A stretch of 20,703 nucleotides of DNA from Lachnospiraceae bacterium. Its GTDB lineage: Bacteria > Bacillota_A > Clostridia > Lachnospirales > Lachnospiraceae. Numbering within the stretch: the first letter of the stretch is position 1; every line of letters begins with the position of its first letter. A program made the position numbers and the translations under genes. Positions 1 through 5,649 of the stretch are shown here, piece by piece. The stretch lies in contig JAFWYN010000010.1 in the NCBI GenBank assembly GCA_017522685.1, positions 1 to 20,703 on the forward strand, given 5' to 3'. The notes beneath the pieces were generated by a model that saw only the letters and a list, made by a program, of their open reading frames with translations, was not told the DNA's origin and ran no database searches.

Positions 1-459
1 AGCACCACCATGCTGAGACTCGGAAACACCTTTGTTCACATAGCCAAATTTACTATAATAAGGTATCAGCCGTTCCTTACATGTTAAGATACAGCCCTTA
101 CGCCCTTCTTTCCGAGCTTTAGCAATAAACGTTCGCATCAGCTCTGCCGCAACACCCCTGCACCGATATTCCGGAAGCACATCCAACCCAAATATACTTT
201 GCCACATTCCATTTTCTTTATGCAAAGAAGCATCTTCAAACATTTCATCGGCAATTGTTTCCCTGTCTGTGACCATCCCATTGATAAAACCGATTATTTT
301 TCCATCCATTTCCGCTATCAGAAAACAATTACCAAAGCTTTTCAACCTTGCCTCGAAAGATGCCAGCCCCGCTGCTTCCGACTTTGAAAAACAAATTGCT
401 TCAATATCCACAAGACATCCTGCATCATCAAAACACCCTTTTCTAATATTGATATCCAT
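1..459 (-). CDS. GNAT-family N-acetyltransferase, C-terminus cut off by window edge
   Basis: Reading leftwards, 153 codons stay open to the first base of the window, so the C-terminus is missing. The protein begins MDINIRKGCFDDA and contains the GNAT core: a strand and turn with EMDGKIIGFINGMVTD, then the acetyl-CoA binding segment LDVLPEYRCRGVAAELM (the Q/R-x-x-G-x-G/A pyrophosphate loop is RCRGVA). Next comes KGCILTCKERLIPYYSKFGY, the usual helix before the last strand. GNAT enzymes transfer acetyl from acetyl-CoA to an amine; the substrate cannot be read from sequence. The ATG at 459 is 14 bases from the GGAGG at 474-478. In-frame GTG at 468 or TTG at 465 are better spaced and may be the true start. 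The gene has its own promoter and is probably an accessory or chromosomal neighbour rather than a transfer gene. Family call is firm. Confidence 0.9.
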   Translation of the reverse strand, partial: MDINIRKGCFDDAGCLVDIEAICFSKSEAAGLASFEARLKSFGNCFLIAEMDGKIIGFINGMVTDRETIADEMFEDASLHKENGMWQSIFGLDVLPEYRCRGVAAELMRTFIAKARKEGRKGCILTCKERLIPYYSKFGYVNKGVSESQHGGA

Positions 460-515
460 ATACAACACCGATGCCTCCTTACTCCTTTACCTTCCTTAAT
501 TTGTGTTATGTCTTA

Positions 516-544
516 AATATACCAAACTTATATGTTGTTTTCAA
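516..544 (-). promoter_or_regulatory. Sigma-70-type promoter for the acetyltransferase gene
   Basis: On the minus strand there is TTGAAA (539-544), a 17-base spacer and TATATT (516-521), followed by a strong Shine-Dalgarno and the acetyltransferase start. A short palindrome, TGTTG-TTTT-CAACA (533-546), overlaps the -35 box and could be a repressor site. Box sequences and spacing are seen directly; operator function is a guess. Confidence 0.65.
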
Positions 545-637
545 CACAATTATGGTATGTGTAACATACTAACAGTTCCCGGTCCATGGTACGATGCTTT
601 TTCTCCAGATTTTATAAGAGACTTTGGTGACTTTACT

Positions 638-682
638 AACATTACGGAACATTACGATACATTGCATTTATATCGTAATGTT
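638..682. repeat. 12-bp inverted repeat with an extra direct copy (AACATTACG x3)
   Basis: AACATTACGATA (648-659) and TATCGTAATGTT (671-682) form a perfect 12-bp inverted repeat with an 11-base loop. The nonamer AACATTACG also occurs directly before it at 638-646, exactly 10 bp (one helical turn) from the copy at 648-656. There is no T-run, so this is not an intrinsic terminator. It lies about 100 bp upstream of the acetyltransferase promoter and about 50 bp beyond the terminator of the tRNA-like RNA. A binding site for a dimeric regulator, or a recombination or attachment-related site, are both possible. Confidence 0.5.
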
Positions 683-731
683 TACACTCACGTCATTAAT
701 TTGACCTCTTGATTAAATATAAATTGGTTTT

Positions 732-764
732 AAAAAAAAGCTCTTGAAAAATTCAAGAGCTTTT
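732..764 (-). terminator. Intrinsic terminator of the tRNA-like transcription unit
   Basis: Bases 736-748 and 752-764 form a 13-bp perfect hairpin (core CTCTTGAA/TTCAAGAG) with a 3-base loop. On the minus strand it is followed by eight T residues. It sits immediately 3' of the tRNA-like RNA. The plus strand also ends in TTTT, so it may work weakly in both directions. Confidence 0.85.
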
Positions 765-766
765 CA

Positions 767-866
767 GAGGCGTGAGCCGGATTTGAACCGGCGATGACGG
801 TGTTGCAGATTTAAGCCTGCTTTTCAAAAACCACGTATTTACGGGCATTAAAGCCCCTTCCGCCTC
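767..866 (-). tRNA. Non-canonical tRNA-like RNA, anticodon uncertain (Leu-UAA-like loop)
   Basis: The minus strand has a textbook T arm, GCCGG-TTCAAAT-CCGGC (about 776-792). The acceptor ends GAGGCG (861-866) and CGCCTC (767-772) pair perfectly over six bases, giving a 100-base RNA. A hairpin GCAG-GCTTAAAT-CTGC carries CTTAAAT, as in Leu-UAA anticodon loops, but has a 4-bp stem and an 8-base loop. A short GGGC/GCCC arm with a TTTAAT loop follows the acceptor and lacks the GG of a normal D loop. About 25 unpaired bases separate that arm from the anticodon-like hairpin. No CCA is encoded. Outside the 5' end, the leader (876-890) contains CAATTGGTGGAGA, resembling a Leu tRNA D arm. It could be a divergent tRNA, a rearranged pseudo-tRNA, or a tRNA-like regulatory RNA. 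T arm and terminator are certain; amino-acid identity is not. Confidence 0.45.
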
Positions 867-939
867 AAGACACCACTTTATCTCCACCAATTGCGGGAAG
901 CAGCAGCATCACATTCTTTAAACAACTCTGTTCATTCGC

Positions 940-968
940 ATTATAGCATTCTGCTTATTCACAAGCAA
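940..968 (-). promoter_or_regulatory. Sigma-70-type promoter driving the tRNA-like RNA
   Basis: The minus strand has TTGCTT (963-968), a 17-base spacer and a perfect TATAAT (940-945). Transcription would start near 933 and stop at the hairpin 732-764, giving an RNA of about 200 bases with a leader of about 65 bases before the tRNA-like part. It is divergent from the rightward gene starting at 1029. Confidence 0.65.
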
Positions 969-1028
969 TATACATAAGTAAATACTAATTATTTGGATTT
1001 TGAATTATCCACAACCGAGGAGGACACT

Positions 1029-2228
1029 ATGGATTATCAATTAGAAATCAAACAAATCGTGGATTATCCACGCTGTCGCATTTACCGCGATTTTATACGT
1101 ACTCTTATGCAAGATAGAAACATCCGTACCAATGGAAGTTCCTATCTTTTTTATTACACCGTGCTTTGCTCCTACGCCAACTTCCGTTCATCTTATCGAA
1201 AGCTGGACGGTATCTCCTACCTGATTGGTCCCGGAGAATGGATCTGCAAGGCATCCGAATTATCACAATGGTTCCGCATGCGCTACCAGCACCAGGCAGT
1301 ATCCGTACTGGAATATCTGCAAGGCCAGAATTATATTACCTTTACCAGATTGGGCAGGGGCAATCTCATTAAATTCTGTATTACCGACTGGAAAAAGCAT
1401 AACATGGCCTTTGATTACAACTACCCATGTCAGAAAGATGTGGGCTTTTTCTTTTTCCCCATTGCTGCCGTTCACGAACTGGTCAGTATGGGCAAATGTT
1501 CGGAAATGGACATCATCCTGGATCTTTGGATGCATACCATTTATAACGACGAACAGGTACAGGGTTCCGCAGTGGGTCCTGTCGTATACTTCAGAAACTG
1601 CACCGGTAATCCATTAATCAGTTACAGTGATCTGGCAATCCGTTGGAGTATCTCCAAGGCGACTGTCAGCCGCACACTGAACAAACTTCAGGAAGCAGAA
1701 TACATATCGCTGGTTTCTTTTACCGGAAAACACGGCAGTGTTATATATCTGTGTAACTATCTGTCTACTATGTTCAATATCAGTGACGTCATGATTGATA
1801 AGGAGGAAATATCCATGGCATTTCAAATACCCGTTCACCTTTCTGATACCCCATCCATATTGGAGGACATTGATATCAGGGATGAGCAAATAACTATTAT
1901 GGAGGACGAAACAAGCGTTTCATCCAATGCATTTAGCGTTTCAAAATCTGACATGCATTCTGTCATCAAAAAAGTGGCTAAAATCCTTGCTGCACAAGGG
2001 ATTCCATGCTGTGAATGCCCCAAAACCCAATATAAGTTATATCCTTTATCCGACTGGAATGAAAGTAATATACAGTACTCTCTACAGCTTGCCTGCGGAA
2101 ACGGGGATACCAGGTATCAGTTTGAGATTACCTTCCACCCGGCAGACAGTCCGACGAAGGAACACGTACTGTCTGAAAATACATCCGCATCATCCATCCA
2201 AACAGAAAGGAGCCTGAACCATGAATAA
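1029..2228 (+). CDS. Two-winged-helix DNA-binding protein, probable element replication/regulatory protein
   Basis: 399 residues from the ATG at 1029, which has GAGGAGG (1017-1023) five bases upstream; a longer reading from 993 lacks a ribosome site. The N-terminal third (about residues 45-120: SYLFYYTVLCSYANFR, then GEWICKASELSQWF and LEYLQGQNYITF) reads as a winged helix of the type seen in plasmid and conjugative-element replication proteins. A second helix-turn-helix lies at about residues 195-235 (YSDLAIRWSISKATVSRTLN, then KLQEAEYISL as the wing helix). The last 140 residues are acidic and Ser/Thr-rich and resemble no domain I know. The stop overlaps the next start by 8 bases, so the two genes are translated as a pair. 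It is the first gene of the rightward block, fitting a replication initiator or master regulator. The DNA-binding fold is likely; the exact role is inferred. Confidence 0.6.
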   Translation: MDYQLEIKQIVDYPRCRIYRDFIRTLMQDRNIRTNGSSYLFYYTVLCSYANFRSSYRKLDGISYLIGPGEWICKASELSQWFRMRYQHQAVSVLEYLQGQNYITFTRLGRGNLIKFCITDWKKHNMAFDYNYPCQKDVGFFFFPIAAVHELVSMGKCSEMDIILDLWMHTIYNDEQVQGSAVGPVVYFRNCTGNPLISYSDLAIRWSISKATVSRTLNKLQEAEYISLVSFTGKHGSVIYLCNYLSTMFNISDVMIDKEEISMAFQIPVHLSDTPSILEDIDIRDEQITIMEDETSVSSNAFSVSKSDMHSVIKKVAKILAAQGIPCCECPKTQYKLYPLSDWNESNIQYSLQLACGNGDTRYQFEITFHPADSPTKEHVLSENTSASSIQTERSLNHE

Positions 2229-2751
2229 AAAGTTACCGAAAGATGTCCTGGAAAACCCTGTTTACCATAACACATGGATCCTTTTAAAGAATTACCGGGA
2301 TGCAGTATGGAACCTGGAACTTGCCGTACAGCAGGTTCGCAGCAATTTCGAAATCGAGTATGGGACAACCATCGAAGAATTCCTGGATTCCATCTATCTG
2401 GCCGGAGCGGATCTGAATGGTTCTAAGCTGGAGGATTATGCAAAGAGCATTGAACGTTCCAACAAGATGTTAAAACTGATTGATTCCTCTGTGAACATAC
2501 TCAGAAACAAACATAAGCATGGAGAGCAGTATTACTGGATTTTATACTACAGCTTTCTCTCCCCGCAACAATTGCAGAATACGGATGAGATTATAGAGTG
2601 CCTGCATCCCCATATTGCAAACATCTCTACCCGTACTTATTACCGCAAACGTCCGGAGGCAATACGTGCTCTGAGCAGTATTCTCTGGGGATATACATCC
2701 AAGGAATGTCTGAGCATGTTGGACCAATTTGTTCCTCCGGAGGGACTATAA
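2221..2751 (+). CDS. ArpU/RinA-like putative transcription activator (sigma region 4-like C-terminus)
   Basis: 176 residues, overlapping the preceding gene by 8 bases with its ribosome site (GAAAGGAG) inside that gene. The N-terminal half is helical and charged. The C-terminal part has LQNTDEIIECL, then ISTRTYYRKRPEAIRALSSI, then LWGYTSKE. This S-x-R-T-Y-Y-R-x-R-x-x-A-I-x-x-L pattern is how the second helix of sigma-70 region 4-type helix-turn-helix domains reads in phage late-gene activators (ArpU, RinA, DUF1492 groups). Those proteins switch on late or export operons in phages and mobile elements. The gene ends only 38 bases before the promoter of the transfer operon (2789-2835), a natural place for its activator. 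Assignment is by motif resemblance only; it could be an unrelated helical protein. Confidence 0.5.
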   Translation: MNKKLPKDVLENPVYHNTWILLKNYRDAVWNLELAVQQVRSNFEIEYGTTIEEFLDSIYLAGADLNGSKLEDYAKSIERSNKMLKLIDSSVNILRNKHKHGEQYYWILYYSFLSPQQLQNTDEIIECLHPHIANISTRTYYRKRPEAIRALSSILWGYTSKECLSMLDQFVPPEGL

Positions 2752-2788
2752 CAGCATTCTGTTCCTTACATGGTTTAAAATGGGCGTT

Positions 2789-2835
2789 CATGGCACAGTT
2801 TTGCGATTTACGGGTCATTTTTGCCATGCTATAAT
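2789..2835 (+). promoter_or_regulatory. Promoter and upstream box of the transfer operon (copy 1 of a shared module)
   Basis: A TATAAT -10 box (2830-2835) lies 17 bases from a weak -35, TTTACG (2807-2812). Immediately upstream is GGCACAGTTTTGCGATT (2792-2808). The same block, with one change, stands at the same distance from the -10 box at 16524-16570 before the second operon. GCCAT/ATGGC (2823-2827, 2834-2838) form a small inverted repeat around the -10. A poor -35 with a conserved upstream box suggests activator dependence. Confidence 0.75.
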
Positions 2836-2881
2836 GGCTATGTTTAAAACTGTGTCCAAAATTTCATATCCAATCCAACAG

Positions 2882-2906
2882 GCATCCAAACTAAGGATGC
2901 TTTTTT
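2882..2906 (+). terminator. Leader terminator 1 (between promoter and first transfer gene)
   Basis: GCATCC (2882-2887), a 7-base loop, GGATGC (2895-2900) and six T residues make a compact intrinsic terminator. It is about 40 bases downstream of the predicted transcription start and upstream of the first gene of the operon, so it would cut the transcript short unless overridden. Confidence 0.75.
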
Positions 2907-2911
2907 ATTTC

Positions 2912-2943
2912 GGCAGGGAACAAGCACGTTTCCTGCCCTTTTT
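2912..2943 (+). terminator. Leader terminator 2, in tandem with the first
   Basis: GGCAGGGAAC (2912-2921) pairs with GTTTCCTGCC (2928-2937) over ten positions including one G-T pair, with a 6-base loop, followed by C and TTTTT (2939-2943). It lies 10 bases before the AAGGAGG ribosome site of the first transfer gene. Confidence 0.75.
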
Positions 2944-2969
2944 ATTACAATCAAGGAGGTATCAACCAA

Positions 2970-3365
2970 ATGAGACAAAAAGACACGTTCAATGTAACAG
3001 GAACACCACCAAAGAAATGCCGAAAGAAGTTTCCCAGGTATCCCGGAGGAAAGCTCATGGCAGCCTTGTATTTCTTGCTGCTGTATACAAAGCCCGTACA
3101 TGCAGCTGATATATGGGCAAAAGCCAATCTGCTTATGCGTAACATCTACAGTCAGATATTGGGGATTTCTACCATTGCTGCGGTTGTCACTGCATCCATT
3201 GCTCTATTACTTATGAACTTCAGCAGATCCGGACGAACCGTGGATGAATCCCGTGCCTGGTTAAAACGCATTATTCTCTGCTGGGCTATCCTAAACAGTC
3301 TGGGATTTATCCTTGCCTATATCACTCCCTTCTTCCAAGGCGGGCAATGGATTCCGGGAACATAA
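2970..3365 (+). CDS. VirB2/TrbC-like conjugative pilin candidate
   Basis: 131 residues with AAGGAGGT (2953-2960) ahead of the ATG. The N-terminus is long and very basic (MRQKDTFNVTGTPPKKCRKK). It is followed by a hydrophobic stretch ending LYTKPVHAADIW, a plausible leader-peptidase site after AHA-type small residues (P-V-H-A, about residue 45). Two further membrane spans follow: ILGISTIAAVVTASIALLL (about 62-82) and IILCWAILNSLGFILAY (about 100-117). A cleaved leader plus two hydrophobic helices with a short polar loop is the layout of VirB2/TrbC pilins, although this one is basic in the loop. It is the first gene of the type IV secretion block, directly before the VirB6-like gene, which fits. 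Sequence identity to known pilins is not evident, so the call rests on layout and position. Confidence 0.55.
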   Translation: MRQKDTFNVTGTPPKKCRKKFPRYPGGKLMAALYFLLLYTKPVHAADIWAKANLLMRNIYSQILGISTIAAVVTASIALLLMNFSRSGRTVDESRAWLKRIILCWAILNSLGFILAYITPFFQGGQWIPGT

Positions 3366-3380
3366 ACGGAGGCTTATGGT

Positions 3381-4091
3381 ATGGGCATTTTAGATAACAT
3401 TGTGGAGTGGATAGCCACCCAGGTAATGAATGGCCTGGACCTGATTACCACCTCGGTTTTAGGGGCACTGGGGTGCGATATGCAAACGTTCCTGCGCTAT
3501 TTCCCGGCTGCAGAAACCATGTATGAAATCTTTGTTGCCACCGCCATCGGACTGGTACTGCTCAACTGGGTATGGCAGTTGTTTAAAAACTTCGGTCTGG
3601 TTGCCGGAGTGGATGCCGAAGACCCAGTAAAACTAAGCCTTCGCTCTATCCTGTTTATTGCGCTTATTTTTTACTGCGGCCATATTACAGACATCATGCT
3701 GGATATAGGTGGAACCCCATACACATGGATACTTACTTCCGAGCTTCCACCTATTCGCTTTGCAGATTTTCATGCGGTCCTTCTGACAATCCTTGGTGTC
3801 TTTTCCAATGGTTCCGTGACTCTTATCGCACTAATTCTTGTTTTGATTCTTGCCTGGAACTACATCAAACTGCTGTTGGAAGCTGCTGAACGCTATATTC
3901 TTCTGGGTGTGCTGGTTTACACGGCGCCGGTAGCCTTTGCCACCGGAGCGTCCCAGTCCACCTCCGGCATTTTCAAATCCTGGTGCCGGATGTTTGCTGG
4001 TCAGATGTTCCTGCTTATCATGAACGCATGGTGCCTGCGCCTTTTTACATCCATGGTCGGCAGGTTCCTTGCAAATCCATTGTCACTGTAG
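3381..4091 (+). CDS. VirB6/TrbL-like polytopic channel protein
   Basis: 236 residues; GGAGG (3368-3372) is eight bases before the ATG at 3381. The ATG at 3376 is out of frame and stops at once. An amphipathic start (MGILDNIVEWIATQVMNGLD) is followed by about five to six membrane spans: around residues 50-68, 87-105, 130-160, 168-190 and 205-225. Typical of the family are the long central hydrophobic region, LAWNYIKLLLEAAERYILLG and YTAPVAFATGASQSTSGIFK. VirB6/TrbL proteins form the inner-membrane part of the DNA-transfer channel. The stop codon overlaps the ribosome site of the next gene, so the two are tightly coupled. In relatives the VirB6 protein often carries a long soluble tail; here the next gene may supply it. 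Confidence 0.75.
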   Translation: MGILDNIVEWIATQVMNGLDLITTSVLGALGCDMQTFLRYFPAAETMYEIFVATAIGLVLLNWVWQLFKNFGLVAGVDAEDPVKLSLRSILFIALIFYCGHITDIMLDIGGTPYTWILTSELPPIRFADFHAVLLTILGVFSNGSVTLIALILVLILAWNYIKLLLEAAERYILLGVLVYTAPVAFATGASQSTSGIFKSWCRMFAGQMFLLIMNAWCLRLFTSMVGRFLANPLSL

Positions 4092-4100
4092 GAGGACACT

Positions 4101-4982
4101 ATGAAACACAAGAAATTTTTACTTTTCTGTACCACCCTGTGTTTACTGGTACAGCCCGTAACGGCATTGGCTCTCACTGAAGAGGACGTGCTTGCCGTCG
4201 GAAAAGAAACTGCCACCGGCAACGTGTTTATCTGGTTTTTATGCGCCATTGCCTTTTTAAAGATTAGCCAAAAGATTGACAGCTTTATGAATAGTATAGG
4301 GATCCATGTAGGGCAGACCGGTGGTTCCATGCTGTCTGAGCTTATGGTTACAGCAAGAGGAATTACCTCTTTCAAAAATCTAGCAGGAGGGGGCTCCTTT
4401 AGCAGTTCCTCCCCGAGCAGCCGGGCAGCCAATCATGCTGCCATGTCCGGTGGGCTTGCCGGAATCATCAGCAGACAGTTTATGCAAAATACTATGACTA
4501 CCATGACCGGTCAAAGCAATAACGTCATTAACCGAAAAGCCTTTGAGAACTCCTTAAAAAAGGGAGGGAATTTCGCTAACAGCGTTACCGGGGCTGTGGC
4601 TCAGGGAAGCATCAGCCAGATTGGCTCCATGACAGGTGACCATGCTGCTGAAGCACTAACCTCCTATCTGGGGCAGACCGGTATGGAAGACATACCTAAC
4701 TACCATAATGTGGAAATTGGCGGCGGACGTATTACGGGCACGGAAACAAGCTCAAACCATCCGGATGGTGCTGCCTTTGCCATGTATCATGCAGACCTGT
4801 ATCTGCCACCGGAAGGAACATACGAAACCGTGCCCGCAGCAGACGATTCCGTCTGGTACAAGCAATATGCAGCCGACACCGTAGAACGTATCCCTTACCT
4901 GAACGAATCCGGCGATATTGCCTACCATGAAAGTATAGTGAAAAAGCTGCCGGATATACCACGGAGAAAGGACCGTGTATAA
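4101..4982 (+). CDS. Secreted/membrane Gly-Ser-rich transfer protein following VirB6
   Basis: 293 residues. A signal-type N-terminus (MKHKKFLLFCTTLCLLVQPV, then TALALTEED) is followed by one membrane span, NVFIWFLCAIAFLKISQ (about residues 48-64). The middle (about 85-200) is rich in Gly, Ser, Ala and Met, including a run of Ser/Gly at 98-112, and looks flexible. The last 80 residues are acidic and more ordered (GTYETVPAADDSVWYKQYAA) and end in a basic tail. AGGAGG overlaps the stop of the VirB6-like gene 10 bases upstream. In relatives, tails like this are fused to TrbL/VirB6, so a separate VirB6 C-terminal partner is the best guess. No enzymatic motif is seen. Confidence 0.5.
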   Translation: MKHKKFLLFCTTLCLLVQPVTALALTEEDVLAVGKETATGNVFIWFLCAIAFLKISQKIDSFMNSIGIHVGQTGGSMLSELMVTARGITSFKNLAGGGSFSSSSPSSRAANHAAMSGGLAGIISRQFMQNTMTTMTGQSNNVINRKAFENSLKKGGNFANSVTGAVAQGSISQIGSMTGDHAAEALTSYLGQTGMEDIPNYHNVEIGGGRITGTETSSNHPDGAAFAMYHADLYLPPEGTYETVPAADDSVWYKQYAADTVERIPYLNESGDIAYHESIVKKLPDIPRRKDRV

Positions 4983-4983
4983 C

Positions 4984-5622
4984 ATGACAGCCTACTTACT
5001 TTGGGAAAACAGAAAGCTAATCGGCAAGATTTTAGCTGCAGCTGCTTTCCTCTTTTTTCTGCCGATTTTATATATCATGATGCTTCCATCACTGATATTT
5101 GGCAGTGCTGGCATGGATACCGTTTCAGAAAACGTGCTGACCGATTCTTCCATTATCTCTGAAAATATAGGGGAAGCAGAATCTGCCATCTCTGATTTAT
5201 TAGCGGATGCCCATGATGCTGTTCTCTCCGAAATCCAAAAGGAAGTGGAGAACCTTGAAAAAAACGAGGAATACAGTATTTCGGATGACTTTGCAGACCA
5301 TAACCTATACGAAACGGCCTCTGTGATTTCCCAGTTCTGCGCCTCGGAGGAAAATTATCAGGAAATCAATCTTACCAAATTGAAGCATGTGTTAAAGCAA
5401 CATGAAAAGGAGTTCTTTGATTACAGCGTATCTGCTTCCAGCTATGAAAAGCAGGAAGAACAGACCCAAAAGAACATACGGATCACCCACTATCATTACA
5501 CGGTTCAGTATATCGGTAGTGCATACTTTGCAGATACCGTATTTGCTCTTACGGAAGAGGAAAAAATAATTGCAGAAGAATATGCAGCCAATCTGAATCT
5601 CTTACTGCAAGAAGAACCTTGA
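4984..5622 (+). CDS. Single-pass membrane transfer protein resembling the N-terminal part of VirB1-type hydrolases
   Basis: 212 residues from the ATG at 4984, one base after the preceding stop; a GTG at 4975 is an alternative that would overlap. One membrane span (about 14-38, KILAAAAFLFFLPILYIMML) is followed by a Glu/Asp-rich helical region likely to form a coiled coil (about 55-100). A compact domain ends HYHYTVQYIGSAYFADTVFA, then LTEEEKIIAEEYAANLNLLL. From memory, this N-terminal arrangement precedes lysozyme-like and NlpC/P60 or CHAP domains in the cell-wall hydrolases of Firmicute conjugative elements. Here the gene stops where the hydrolase should begin, and no such domain is seen elsewhere in the window. 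It may act as a VirB8-like scaffold, or have lost its enzyme part. Confidence 0.5.
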   Translation: MTAYLLWENRKLIGKILAAAAFLFFLPILYIMMLPSLIFGSAGMDTVSENVLTDSSIISENIGEAESAISDLLADAHDAVLSEIQKEVENLEKNEEYSISDDFADHNLYETASVISQFCASEENYQEINLTKLKHVLKQHEKEFFDYSVSASSYEKQEEQTQKNIRITHYHYTVQYIGSAYFADTVFALTEEEKIIAEEYAANLNLLLQEEP

Positions 5623-5649
5623 CACTATTTTTATACATGGAGGTATTAC

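Noticed and set aside
556..711. A rightward 51-codon frame starting MCNILTVPGPWYDAF
   Set aside because: It reads somewhat like protein but has no ribosome site, runs through the inverted repeat 648-682 and overlaps the region upstream of the leftward acetyltransferase promoter. It may be a remnant; not supported as a gene.
767..866. Selenocysteine tRNA
   Set aside because: Length is similar, but there is no UCA anticodon loop, no 8-bp acceptor with a 6-bp D stem, and no long variable arm next to the T arm.
767..866. tRNA as the integration site of this element
   Set aside because: Elements that use a tRNA 3' end lie on its 3' side, which here faces left, whereas the transfer genes lie on the 5' side. 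No duplicated 3' end is seen in the window.
993..1028. Upstream start for the first winged-helix protein
   Set aside because: No ribosome site before 993, whereas the ATG at 1029 has GAGGAGG at five bases.
1614..1889. Leftward frames inside the transfer genes (for example 1614-1889, 11466-11969, 19223-19615)
   Set aside because: They lie opposite well-supported genes, lack ribosome sites and have compositions expected of antisense shadows.
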